In this document: positions 9,874-19,498 of the stretch, piece after piece
Position numbering within the stretch: the stretch's first letter is position 1
Layout: each line of letters opens with the position of its first letter
Notes under the pieces: model-generated
What the model was told of the DNA's origin: nothing
Databases searched by the model: none
What the model saw: the letters and a program-made list of their open reading frames with translations, nothing else
From: Neofusicoccum parvum
Lineage: Eukaryota > Ascomycota > Dothideomycetes > Botryosphaeriales > Botryosphaeriaceae
Direction of reading: 5' to 3'
Assembly: GCA_020912385.1 (NCBI GenBank)
Contig: CP087207.1
Coordinates: forward strand, 1-64,000
Length of the DNA stretch: 64,000 nucleotides
Translations under genes and position numbers: made by a program

Positions 9874-11385
9874 ATGAGCGAAATCTTCAAAGAGTTTGCG
9901 GATAGGGGAGGTGGAGGAGGAGAGGAAAAGGCGGTAAAGGAGAGGCGTAAGCTACCAGCAAGGCAGGGAAGTAAAAGAGCAAGGACAGAGGATACCATTG
10001 AGGTAGCTATTGGAGCGCCTACGGCCTTTTCAAGCAAGACAGGCGCCAACAAAGAAGACACGCAAATTTTGCGTCAGAAGGCAGAGCAGCTCCAGCGCCT
10101 AGTTAAGAGCCAGCTAGAAATGCTTCAGAGACAAGAGGACATGATCAGCGCTCAGGGTGAGCAGATCAAGGACCAACAGAAGGCTATGGCAACTCTCACA
10201 GCTGCAGTCAAGGAGCTATCCCAGGAGATAAAAGCAACGAAAAATGAACAAGCCCGCTTCTCTCGCGAAGCCGGGGAAATCAAGGCAAGGCTGGCTAAGC
10301 CTCCCAGCCAGATAAAGCCAACATATAGCGCGGTCCTTGGAGCAGCACCAGTAGCAGCAAGCCCTAAGCTGCCACTCCAGGGAGCAGCAAAAGCAAAAGC
10401 GAATGAGGAACCCAGAACGGTGACAGTGGACATTACAAGAGCTAAAGGCGAGAGAAGCGACCTAAATAAGGTTAAAGCAGCTCTGGACGAGGGCCTGGAT
10501 AGCTACGAGGTTACTAAGGAAGTTTCTATTGAATTCATCCGGCCTCATGGAGAGGGCGCCATTGACCTGGTCTTTAGCTCTGAGGCCGAGGCCCAGAAGG
10601 CGCGCCAACACCCCCGCTGGCTGCAGAGTACATTGCCAGGAGCTAGGACGAGAGGAGAGACCTGGTACCCAATCAAGTGTGATGGAGTGTCCAAACACAT
10701 GGTTCTAAACTGGACCACCACTAGGGATAGATCCATCAAAGAGGAGGTTCTTAGCAACTTCCAAAAGGAGAATGGGGATGGTAAGGTTAACTGCGCAGCA
10801 AGGAAAGCTGCGTGGCTCAGTAAAACTGAGGTGGGAAAGGCAACTGGATCGCTGGTCATCTGGCTGGCAAAGAAGGAGGCGGCTCAGTACCTCCTCACCC
10901 AAGGCTCAGTACGGTTTGGGGCCTCTGCAGCCTACTGCACCATGTTCAAGGAGAGAGAGGACCAAAGGCCATGCTTCAGATGCAACAAATACGGCCACAA
11001 GCAAAGCAGATGCACTGGGAGCATCCGGTGTGGAATCTGTTCTAGTGGACACGACACACGCAACTGCAACAAGAGGGACAGTCCAAGGTGTCCAGCCTGC
11101 GGCGACGCACACACTATCTTTGATAGAGGGTGCCCACTTCACCCAAGGCACACAAGACCAGGCGTTAGAACAGCTGCAAGGCTAACAGGAAAGTCGGCAA
11201 ACACGCCAGCTGGGAAGCCGGTATCCGAGAAGCCGGCAACCAAGCCTGCAGGGAAGCCGGTACCCAAGCCTACAGAGAAGCTAGCAACCAAGCCCACAGA
11301 AAAGCCGGTAACCTCCCAGCCAGCAGGGACGCTGGCAACGGGTGATGTTGAAATGGGGGAAGCTAGCACCACTACCACATGTTAG
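9874..11385 (+). CDS. LINE-1 ORF1, gag-like nucleic-acid-binding protein
   Basis: This 503-residue protein begins at an ATG in the good context CCACCATGAGC. Residues about 55-145 are charged and heptad-like, likely a coiled coil. The middle (about 180-360) matches the usual gag-like region of Tad1 elements. Near 367-420 are three zinc knuckles: C-x2-C-x4-H-x4-C, then C-x2-C-x3-H-x4-C, then C-x2-C-x3-H-x6-C. The tail (about 430-495) has degenerate KPxxKPA repeats rich in Lys, Pro and Thr. Its role is to coat element RNA and bring ORF2 protein to it. The stop overlaps the ORF2 start as ATGTTAG. Confidence 0.93.
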   Translation: MSEIFKEFADRGGGGGEEKAVKERRKLPARQGSKRARTEDTIEVAIGAPTAFSSKTGANKEDTQILRQKAEQLQRLVKSQLEMLQRQEDMISAQGEQIKDQQKAMATLTAAVKELSQEIKATKNEQARFSREAGEIKARLAKPPSQIKPTYSAVLGAAPVAASPKLPLQGAAKAKANEEPRTVTVDITRAKGERSDLNKVKAALDEGLDSYEVTKEVSIEFIRPHGEGAIDLVFSSEAEAQKARQHPRWLQSTLPGARTRGETWYPIKCDGVSKHMVLNWTTTRDRSIKEEVLSNFQKENGDGKVNCAARKAAWLSKTEVGKATGSLVIWLAKKEAAQYLLTQGSVRFGASAAYCTMFKEREDQRPCFRCNKYGHKQSRCTGSIRCGICSSGHDTRNCNKRDSPRCPACGDAHTIFDRGCPLHPRHTRPGVRTAARLTGKSANTPAGKPVSEKPATKPAGKPVPKPTEKLATKPTEKPVTSQPAGTLATGDVEMGEASTTTTC

Positions 11386-14300
11386 AGGGCCTCCGGATCC
11401 TCCAGCTAAACGTCGGAAAGAGAATGGAGGTTCAACAGAGCCTCCTCAACAACCTGGAAACGGCCCAGTTCGACGTGTTGGTAGTATCAGAGCCGTACTT
11501 GTACAGAGGAGAAGACGACAAACCAAGGGTCAACTTCCACCACCAGTGGGAGGCCGTGACCCCAACAGCACACAGAGAAGGGCACATACGGCACAGATTC
11601 CGAGCAATGATCTGGGTAAATAACCGGATCAAAGCTCAGGTAGTACCAGTGGAATCGCCAGATATTGCAGCAGTCCTACTACAGGCAGGAGGAAAGCCAA
11701 TACTTTTGTTCTCAGCATATGTACCCAGGGAAGGTAGAGCGGTCTATAATGATGCTAGTACTCTTGCAGAGAGAGTTAGACTCATTGACCAGGCCATACA
11801 AGAAACGGAACAGCAGGAAGGAAAAGAGCTAGAGACTATCATTGCAGGAGACCTGAACCGACATGACCAGCTCTGGGGAGGAGATGCAGTTGCTCATGAG
11901 GCACGCCAGGGAGAAGCAAGTGAGGTGATCAGGCTCATACAGAAGCGAGGGCTGCAGTCCTTGCTCCGGCCAGGCACAATCACCTGGGAGCATCAAAATG
12001 GAAGAGTAAGGTCCACCATCGACCTTATACTTGCATCCGAGTTCCTAGCAGAAAGGCAAGAGTTCTGCAGGACACACCAAACCGACCATGGCTCCGACCA
12101 CCGCGCAATTGAGACCTGCTTTGACCTATCAGTCACACGGGCGGAAGAGAAGAAGGGACGGCTACTTTTTCGGAAAACCAACTGGGATCAGGTAAATAGA
12201 GACCTCCTCTCTACCCTCCTTCCACCAGTAAGGATTAAAGACAAGGAGACCCTGGAGAAAGAAGCAGACCAACTTGTTCGGATAGTGCAGGAGGCAGTAG
12301 AGGCAAGAACACCACGGGCTAAACCATCACCATACGCAAAGCGTTGGTGGACCGATAAGCTTACAACGCTTCGCCAAAGCGTGTCTACGCTTCGAAACCA
12401 CTACACAGCACTAAGAAGGCAAAGAAATGAACAAGAAGTAGATCTCCGCCTAGTAGCAGAGAAGCTGGCGACCGCTAGGGCCCTCTACCTGCAGGAAATC
12501 AAAGCCCAGAAGCGAGCGCACTGGAGGGAGTTCCTCGATGATCCTACCAACGTGTGGAAGGCCAACAGCTTTACACGGGTGGAGTCCTCCACTGGAAAGA
12601 TACCCACGTTGGTAAAGGATGATAGAACTGCAACAACAGAGGAGGAAAAGGCAAGCCTATTACTAGACACCTTCTTTCCTAAGCAGCCAGAGCCGGAAGA
12701 ACAAACGGATCCACAACGCCAGAAGCAGCTAAAAGTCCCGCCAATTGAGAAGCCTGAGGTAGAGAGGGCAATCATGCTGGCAAACCCGGACAAAGCACCA
12801 GGCACAGACGAGCTCCCAGCCCGGGTATGGAAAGAAATCTGGCAGGTGGCAGGTGACCACATCACCAACCTCTACGAGGCATCGCTACGGCTAGGTCATC
12901 TGCCAGCTAAGTGGAGGACAGCCAAGATTATCCCACTACGGAAGCCGGGCAGGGACTACACAATGCCTAAAGCGTACAGGCCAATCTCACTGCTAGCAAC
13001 AATTAGCAAAGGGCTTGAGACAGTCGTGGCAAGGCGGGTGTCATACCTAGCAGAGGAGCACCAGCTACTCCCAAAGAATCACTTTGGTGCCCGGCGCAAA
13101 CGATCCTGTGAGCAAGCACTCAACATCCTTGTGGAAAAGATTTACGAGGCGTGGAGAGGACAACGCGTTCTTTCCCTAGTCACGTTTGATGTTCAAGGCG
13201 CCTACAATGGTGTGAGTAAAGAGGTACTACTGCAGAGACTGCGGGAGAGGCGGCTACCTGAAAACATTGTCCGGTGGGTGGACAGCTTCTGTTCAGAGAG
13301 AAAAGGTTGTGTGATGGTAAATGGGCACTGTTCGCCTCTGCAGGACATTGAACACCCAGGAGTACCCCAAGGCTCACCACTATCACCAATCCTATACATC
13401 CTGTACAATGCAGGACTGGTGGAAGGGCCAATCAACAAGGAGCAAGGCACTCTAGGCTTTGTAGATGATTACACAGCCTGGGTAACTGGGCCCTGTGTAA
13501 GCACCAACGTCAAGACTCTCCAGGAAAAGTTCATACCAAAGGTAGAGGGCTGGGCACGTAAAAGCGGGGTCACCTTTAAAGCGGAGAAAACCAAGCTGAT
13601 CCACTTCACGCGGAATCCAATAAAGGATGACGTCCCAACCCAGGCCCTTACCTTTCAAAGCCAGGAAATCCAGCCAAGCGATACTGTCAAGATCCTTGGT
13701 GTGCTACTAGACAAGAAGATGCAGATGAAGGACCATATGGCGAGAGCTACGACAAAGGCAATGAAGCAGTGTCTAGCAATAAAGCGGTTAAAAGGGGTAC
13801 GGCCAAGGGCAATGAGACAACTCTTTATTACCACAGTTGTCCCTATAACTGACTACGCTGCTTCATGCTGGTACGGGCCAGGCCGGTTGGGAACAAGCAA
13901 ACTGCTCGGTATGCTTGAAAGGATCCAGCGACTAGGAGCCCAGGTGATCACTAGAGCGTTTAAAACAGTGGCGCTACCAGTACTGGAAGCGGAAGCTGGT
14001 TTGTGCTCGGTAGAATCCAGACTGAAGAGGAAGGTGGGCAAGCACCTCGTTGGACTCCTCAGTCTCCCAGAGGCGAATCCAGCAGCCAGGTGTGTAAAGG
14101 CACTCAGGTCACAAGGTGGAAGGTGGCAGAGTCCCTTGCAGCACACATGGAACGAATTTACAGAACTAGCCAGACCAGAGAAGGCCCCCCAGATGGAGAT
14201 AATCCTGCCTTGGAGCCGTCCCCCATGGGCAGCGCTGGCTGGAACGCGGATTCAGATTGAAGAGAAGGAACAGGCAAAGAGAAAAGTACAGCAATTACCG

Positions 14301-15305
14301 CAGTCAAGCACAGTCTATGTTGACGGCGCAGTAAGAGAAGGGATGTGCAGTATTGGGGTGGTCCGTATGGTAAATACACACCAGCCAGTGACAGTCCTTC
14401 AAGAAACAGTGGCAAGAGCGAAGTCCTTTTCAGTTCTTGCTACAGAGCTCCTTGCAATACTGGCAGGGCTGGAAAACCTGGTCACAGAGAGAAAAGGGAG
14501 AAGAAACGTTTTTCTGGTCACAGACAGCCAGAAGGCACTGAAGGCAATCCAGACTGACACTCAAACGGAGGGGCAGTACATCCTACAAGACATCTACAAG
14601 GTGTTGGATAAGATTGTAGCCCGAGGTGTTACCCCCTGGCTCATCTGGGTGCCAGCCCACTCAGGGGTGAAGGGGAATGAGGCAGCGGACAGAGCAGCAA
14701 AGAGGGCAGTTAAACCAGGCCAGAGACCGGACCGAGACTCCCAGGACCGTCGGAGGCTGGTCAAAACAGTCACGCAGGCAGTGCTTGTAAGGGTGCAAGA
14801 GGAAGAGAAGGAAAATGCGAAGCAGAGAAAGAGGTACGGAAGATATACGTGGGAGCTGGATGGTGCTGCACCAGGCAAACACACTATCAACCTCTATAAC
14901 AGACTGGACTCGGAGCAGGCAGCAGTCCTGATTCAGTGCCGCTCAAACCACTGCCGACTTAAGCCCTATCTTCACAGAATAGGTCGAGAGGAGTCAGATG
15001 AGTGCGAGTGTGGCATGAGCCAGGAGACAATTAAACATGTACTACTAGAGTGTCCGCAGTGGCGGGACCCTAGACGAGAGCTGGTGGTAGCAGCAGGGGA
15101 GAGATGGGGGGATGTTTCCTTTTTATTAGGTGGATGGAGCGGATGGGAGGACCGGCACACTGGGAAACCAGTAGACGGTCCAAAGGAGAAGTGGAAGCCT
15201 AACTATACAGTAGTCAAGGCAGCCATTCAGTTCCTACAAAGAACCGGGCGGTTCCGAGATGAACATGGGGAGGCTTACACATCGAACCCACCACAAGAGA
15301 TGTAA
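11379..15305 (+). CDS. LINE-1 ORF2, endonuclease-reverse transcriptase-RNase H
   Basis: This 1308-residue polyprotein holds, in order: an APE-type endonuclease (LQLNVGK at the start, GDLNRHDQLWGG near 157, the DHGSDHR motif near 230), a reverse transcriptase (RPISLLATISKGLE; FDVQGAYNGV; GVPQGSPLSPIL; FVDD active site near 694), an RNase H domain (VYVDGA near 980; TDSQKAL; WVPAHSGVKGNEAAD near 1090) and a final Cys-His motif, CECG...HVLLEC, near 1208-1224. All catalytic residues looked for are present. It starts 7 nt inside ORF1, which suggests translation by termination and restart. It is the most nearly complete transposition gene in the window. Confidence 0.95.
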   Translation: MLEGLRILQLNVGKRMEVQQSLLNNLETAQFDVLVVSEPYLYRGEDDKPRVNFHHQWEAVTPTAHREGHIRHRFRAMIWVNNRIKAQVVPVESPDIAAVLLQAGGKPILLFSAYVPREGRAVYNDASTLAERVRLIDQAIQETEQQEGKELETIIAGDLNRHDQLWGGDAVAHEARQGEASEVIRLIQKRGLQSLLRPGTITWEHQNGRVRSTIDLILASEFLAERQEFCRTHQTDHGSDHRAIETCFDLSVTRAEEKKGRLLFRKTNWDQVNRDLLSTLLPPVRIKDKETLEKEADQLVRIVQEAVEARTPRAKPSPYAKRWWTDKLTTLRQSVSTLRNHYTALRRQRNEQEVDLRLVAEKLATARALYLQEIKAQKRAHWREFLDDPTNVWKANSFTRVESSTGKIPTLVKDDRTATTEEEKASLLLDTFFPKQPEPEEQTDPQRQKQLKVPPIEKPEVERAIMLANPDKAPGTDELPARVWKEIWQVAGDHITNLYEASLRLGHLPAKWRTAKIIPLRKPGRDYTMPKAYRPISLLATISKGLETVVARRVSYLAEEHQLLPKNHFGARRKRSCEQALNILVEKIYEAWRGQRVLSLVTFDVQGAYNGVSKEVLLQRLRERRLPENIVRWVDSFCSERKGCVMVNGHCSPLQDIEHPGVPQGSPLSPILYILYNAGLVEGPINKEQGTLGFVDDYTAWVTGPCVSTNVKTLQEKFIPKVEGWARKSGVTFKAEKTKLIHFTRNPIKDDVPTQALTFQSQEIQPSDTVKILGVLLDKKMQMKDHMARATTKAMKQCLAIKRLKGVRPRAMRQLFITTVVPITDYAASCWYGPGRLGTSKLLGMLERIQRLGAQVITRAFKTVALPVLEAEAGLCSVESRLKRKVGKHLVGLLSLPEANPAARCVKALRSQGGRWQSPLQHTWNEFTELARPEKAPQMEIILPWSRPPWAALAGTRIQIEEKEQAKRKVQQLPQSSTVYVDGAVREGMCSIGVVRMVNTHQPVTVLQETVARAKSFSVLATELLAILAGLENLVTERKGRRNVFLVTDSQKALKAIQTDTQTEGQYILQDIYKVLDKIVARGVTPWLIWVPAHSGVKGNEAADRAAKRAVKPGQRPDRDSQDRRRLVKTVTQAVLVRVQEEEKENAKQRKRYGRYTWELDGAAPGKHTINLYNRLDSEQAAVLIQCRSNHCRLKPYLHRIGREESDECECGMSQETIKHVLLECPQWRDPRRELVVAAGERWGDVSFLLGGWSGWEDRHTGKPVDGPKEKWKPNYTVVKAAIQFLQRTGRFRDEHGEAYTSNPPQEM

Positions 15306-15451
15306 TGGCAGCGAAGGAAGTAAACAGATTGGACTAAGAAGTGAGAAGAGGCTAAAGAACAGGATAATGTAAGGCTAAAGAGAGGGACGGCTCTTATACT
15401 ACCTAGAATGTATCGTAGCCTGACAGAATCAATCAATCAATCAATCAATCA

Positions 15452-15507
15452 ATCTTTCGGTTAGGATTTACACCTTTCGGTTAGGATTTACACCTTTCGG
15501 TTAGGAT
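15452..15507. repeat. TTAGG minisatellite between LINE-1 copies
   Basis: Three units of CTTTCGGTTAGGATTTACAC separate the tail of copy A from the 5' junction of copy B. The last unit ends in GGTTAGGAT, and copy B begins at GGATCCAGCG, so the junction shares GGAT. The same unit, in variant forms, recurs at 17031-17200 and 55195-55375. Confidence 0.88.
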
Positions 15508-17030
15508 CCAGCGACTAGGAGCCCAGGTGATCACCAGAGCGTTTGAAACAGTGGCGCTACCAGTACTGGAAGCGGAAGCTGGTTTGTGCTCGGTGGAATC
15601 CAGACTGAAGAGGAAGGTGGGTAAGCACCTCGTTGGGCTCCTCAGTCTCCCAGAGGCGAATCCAGCAGCCAGGTGTGTAAAGGCACTCAGGTCACAAGGT
15701 GGAAGGTGGCAGAGTCCCTTACAGCACACATGGAACGAATTTGCAGAACTGGCCAGACCAGAGAAGGCCCCCCAGATGGAGACAATCCTGCCTTGGAGCC
15801 GTCCCCCATGGGCAGCGCTGGCTGGAACGCGGATTCAGATTGAAGAGAAGGAACAGGCAAAGAGAAAAGTGCAGCAGTTACCGCAGTCAAGCATAGTCTA
15901 TGTTGACGGCGCAGTAAGAGAAGGGATGTGCAGTATTGGGGTGGTCCGTATGGTAAATACACACCAGCCAGTGACAGTCCTTCAAGAAACAGTGGCAAGA
16001 GCGAAGTCCTTTTCAGTTCTTGCTACAGAGCTCCTTGCAATACTGGCAGGGCTGGAAAACCTGGTCACAGAGAGAAAAGGGAGAAGAAACGTTTTTCTGG
16101 TCACAGACAGCCAGAAGGCATTGAAGGCAATCCAGACTGAGACTCAAACAGAGGGGCAGTACATCCTACAAGACATCTACAAGGTAATGGATAAGATTAT
16201 AGCCCGAGGTGTTACCCCCTGGCTCATCTGGGTGCCAGCCCACTCAGGGGTGAAGGGGAATGAGGCAGCAGACAGAGCAGCAAAGAGGGCAGTCAAACCA
16301 GGCCAGAGACCGGACCGAGACTCCCAGGACCGTCGGAGGCTGGTCAAAACAGTCACGCAGGCAGTGCTTGTAAGGGTGCAAGAGGAAGAGAAGGAAAACG
16401 CGAAGCAGAGAAAGAGGTACGGAAGATATACGTGGGAGCTGGATGGTGCTGCACCAGGCAAACACACTATCAACCTCTATAACAGACTGGACTCGGAGCA
16501 GGCAGCAGTCCTGATTCAGTGCCGCTCAAACCACTGCCGACTTAAGCCCTATCTTCACAGAGTAGGTCGAGAGGAGTCAGATGAGTGCAAGTGTGGCATG
16601 AGCCAGGAGACAGTCAAACATGTACTACTAGAGTGTCCGCAATGGCGGGACCTCAGACGAGAGCTGGTGGTAGCAGCAGGGGAGAGATGGGGGGATGTTT
16701 CCTTTTTGTTAGGTGGATGGAGCGGATGGGAGGACCGGCACACTGGGAAACCAGTAGACGGTCCAAAGGAGAAGTGGAAGCCTAACTATGCAGTAGTCAA
16801 GGCAGCCATTCAGTTCCTACAAAGAACCGGGCGGTTCCGAGATGAACATGGGGAGGCTTACACATCGAACCCACCACAAGAGATGTAAGGGTAGCAAAGG
16901 GAGTAAACAGATTGGACTAAGAAGTGAGAAGAGGCTAAAGAACAGGACAATATAAGGCTAAAGAGAGGGACGGCTCTTATACTACCTAGAATGTATCGTA
17001 GCCTGACAGAATCAATCAATCAATCAATCA
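15507..17030 (+). mobile_element. 5'-truncated LINE-1 (copy B)
   Basis: This repeats copy A from about 13920 to its end, including the 3' UTR and the AATC tail (about five units). An open frame at 15527-16888 encodes the last 453 residues of ORF2: RNase H and the C-terminal Cys-His motif. About 13 of 453 residues differ from copy A (roughly 97% identity), and no stop interrupts the frame. 5' truncation is the usual product of target-primed reverse transcription. The tail abuts ACCTTTCGGTTAGGATACC, the same minisatellite that flanks copy A. Confidence 0.93.
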
Positions 17031-17200
17031 AACCTTTCGGTTAGGATACCTTCGAGCCTTCTTGGTTAGGGCCTACCCGGCGATCCCCATACAAATCCAA
17101 ATCGACCGCGACCGCGGTCGATTTGCACCTTTTCGGTTAGGATACCTTCGTACCTTTCGGTTAGGATACCTTCAGGCCTTCTCGGTTAGGGCGATCAGAT
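17031..17200. repeat. TTAGG minisatellite with perfect hairpin
   Basis: Five units of the form CCTTYNCGGTTAGGR, linked by ATACCTTCGNGCC, follow LINE-1 copy B. Within them, AAATCGACCGCG (17099-17110) and CGCGGTCGATTT (17113-17124) form a perfect 12-bp hairpin with AC at the centre. It mirrors the one at 9716-9741 in length and outer bases. Confidence 0.88.
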
Positions 17201-17806
17201 ACATATGTGATGCATTCGTGTCTGCAGAGCTTGTAGAGTACTTGGTGTGCTTCTTTTGCCGGATAAGTGCAGGCAGGATAAACAGTGCCAACGCCTGCCG
17301 ATTTAGCACGACTTTGTATCACGCGAATGTCTGACGAACCTGAAAGCGTTCAGTTTCGTATCATGTACGGATAGTAAAGTCTGTGAGGGGGTTTCACCGT
17401 ACCATAGACCGAGAAACGCGCCCATGATGACATACGAACGACAGGCCTACGTAATTGTTACGCGGGACGCGCTTCTCGCCTCAAACAGCAGGCGCGAGTA
17501 ACGATTATAATGACCTTATTCGTCGCGATATCTGCAGCCTGCCTCAAACGGCAGTGGGGCCTTTCGGCAACATTAATCGGTTAGCCGTCATTGGCCTGCC
17601 GCCGACTTTTGTACCCTGTACTTCTTGCGTACGTGCAGGCGCTTAAAACCATATCCGTCGCAATCACGTCAACCATAAGCAGCATGAACTGGAAGCTATT
17701 TAGGCGCTCTAGCTTAGTTGTCAGAGCTGGAAACTGAATTTTAGCCCCGAAGTCTTTCGCCTTCATCCCTTCCTACTACCGTAGTCACTCTGCAGACAAA
17801 CCAACT
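17201..17806. other. Upstream region of the FAD-Rieske gene; no gene seen
   Basis: This is about 600 nt of mixed sequence after the last TTAGG unit. Short frames here (for example across the minisatellite) have no recognisable motif. The last 150 nt or so before 17807 should hold the promoter and 5' leader of the oxidoreductase, but no clear TATA or binding site stands out. Confidence 0.5.
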
Positions 17807-19498
17807 ATGAACCTCACCCGTCCGCCTGCCGCGCGCTTCATGACAGCCTCCTCTCGGCCACCCAACCAATTCCTTCACACCAACGGTGAGACCGACTCCG
17901 TTTGGACACACGGCCTGCCCTACTCCAAGTACCCTTTCTTTCCGCAGCTAGACCGGGACCTCGAAACGGACGTCTGCGTGGTCGGTTCGGGCATTACGGG
18001 CGTCTCCGTGGCTTACGAGCTCGTGCACCGCGGCCACGACGTCGTCATGCTCGAAGCCCGGAACGCCGTGGCGGGCGAGAGCGGCAGGACGAGTGGGCAC
18101 CTGACTAACGCCCTAGACGACGGGTACGTCGCGATTGCGAAGAAGCACGGCAACGAAGGAGCTAAGACGGCGGCCGAGAGCCACGCATGGGCGCTGAAGC
18201 ACATCGGCGACGTGGCCGCCACGCTAGGTGTCGACTGCGAGTACAGGCGGTTGCCCGCATACGAGATCTCGCAGTATCCGCGCGACGACGAGAGGCATGC
18301 CGAGGAGATTAGGCGCTTGGAGGAGGAGGCGGAGAGGGTCAGAGCGTTCGGCATGGACATGGACGTCTTGAAGGGATTTGCGATTCATGGTTGGGAAGGG
18401 AAGATTGACCAGAGAGATGCTGCCGTCGTCCGGAATCAGGCGGCATTCCATCCCACCAAGTACCTATGCGGCGTGTTGAGGTGGCTCGAGGAGCAGCAGA
18501 ACTTCAGAGGCTACGCGCACACACGCGTAACCGACGTCCAGGAACGCGGCGTTGAGATTCTTGGAATCGGGAACAAATCTGTCGAGGTGTCAACGCTGGC
18601 TGGTCTCACGGTCAAGTGCGCGTATGCTGTCGAGGCCACCGCCGTGCCGCTGCAAAAGTTGAGCATCGTCGCCGAGATGGTGTGCAACCGCTCCTACTGC
18701 ATTGCGATCAGAATCCCCAAGGGCAAGATGGAAGACTGCCTCATCTACGACCAAGCAGAGCGATACAAATACGTCAGGCTCACGGCTTGCGACGAGATGG
18801 ACGATTATGCCGTGGTTGGCGGCTGCGACCACAAGGTCGGCCAGGAGGACACCACCAACCGCTTCGAAGAACTAGAGCAATGGTTCCGAGAACGCTTCTC
18901 GGCAGCCGGCGATGTCGATTACCGGTGGAGCGGCCAGATCTGGGAGCCCATTGATTTCCTCGGCTTCATCGGCAAGAATCCGTACACTAAGCGCACTTTC
19001 ATCGTCACTGGAGACAGCGGCGACGGACTGACGAACGGAGCAATAGCCGGAAGACTTATTGCCGATGAGATAGAAGGGACTCCTAATCCATGGGCCAAGC
19101 TCTACGACCCCTCGCGTTCCGCCAGCATCGCCAAGTCTCTGCCCGGAATGCTGGCGCACGACACCCAGATCAACACTCAGTACAAACGCTTCCTACAATC
19201 CGATATCCAGGACATCGAGGACCTCGGTAAGGGGGAGGGCGGTGTCCTCAACTGGAGGACTTCGAAGCCTCTCGCCGTCTACAAGGACGAGACTGGGCAG
19301 GTCCATAAGTTCAGCGCTTTTTGTCCCCACCTTAAGGGCGTCGTGTGCTGGAACACCACCGAGCAGAGCTGGGACTGTCCGGTACATGGTAGCAGGTTCA
19401 GCAGAGAGGGTATCTGCGTGACAGGGCCGTCGAAGATGGGACTAAATCCAGAAGACGAGTCCGCTGAGGCACTGCAGCGGAGGGCCATGGAGGTATAG
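17807..19498 (+). CDS. FAD-dependent oxidoreductase (DAO family) with C-terminal Rieske domain
   Basis: This single-exon gene encodes 563 residues. Residues 56-83 form the FAD-binding Rossmann start, with GSGITG at 60-65 and an acidic residue (E83) after the second strand. The body (to about 470) resembles the D-amino-acid/glycine oxidase family. The tail has a Rieske [2Fe-2S] signature: C506-x-H508 and C524-x2-H527. The likely role is flavin oxidation of a small amine or amino-acid substrate with electron transfer through the cluster; the substrate cannot be told. There is no signal peptide, so it is probably cytosolic. The reading frame is clean and G/C-rich at third positions. A dead second copy lies at 33254-34267, so the gene has been duplicated in this subtelomere. 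Confidence 0.93.
   Translation: MNLTRPPAARFMTASSRPPNQFLHTNGETDSVWTHGLPYSKYPFFPQLDRDLETDVCVVGSGITGVSVAYELVHRGHDVVMLEARNAVAGESGRTSGHLTNALDDGYVAIAKKHGNEGAKTAAESHAWALKHIGDVAATLGVDCEYRRLPAYEISQYPRDDERHAEEIRRLEEEAERVRAFGMDMDVLKGFAIHGWEGKIDQRDAAVVRNQAAFHPTKYLCGVLRWLEEQQNFRGYAHTRVTDVQERGVEILGIGNKSVEVSTLAGLTVKCAYAVEATAVPLQKLSIVAEMVCNRSYCIAIRIPKGKMEDCLIYDQAERYKYVRLTACDEMDDYAVVGGCDHKVGQEDTTNRFEELEQWFRERFSAAGDVDYRWSGQIWEPIDFLGFIGKNPYTKRTFIVTGDSGDGLTNGAIAGRLIADEIEGTPNPWAKLYDPSRSASIAKSLPGMLAHDTQINTQYKRFLQSDIQDIEDLGKGEGGVLNWRTSKPLAVYKDETGQVHKFSAFCPHLKGVVCWNTTEQSWDCPVHGSRFSREGICVTGPSKMGLNPEDESAEALQRRAMEV

Larger units (their letters stand above)
9760..15450 (+). mobile_element. Full-length Tad1-like LINE (LINE-1 copy A)
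   Basis: This non-LTR retrotransposon has a 5' UTR of about 110 nt, a gag-like ORF1, an EN-RT-RNase H ORF2, a 3' UTR of about 125 nt and a tail of about seven AATC units. Both ORFs are open from end to end. The 5' end follows CTTTCGGTTAGGG at about 9746-9758, and the tail runs straight into TTTCGGTTAGGATTTACAC repeats. The element is therefore embedded in a TTAGG-bearing minisatellite on both sides. No ordinary target-site duplication distinct from that repeat could be read. Domain order matches the Tad1 clade known from Neurospora. It shows none of the TAG/TGA decay seen in other repeats of the window. Confidence 0.93.

Noticed and set aside
17062..17334. 90-codon + frame across the TTAGG minisatellite
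   Set aside because: Mostly translated minisatellite and hairpin; no similarity to any protein recognised.
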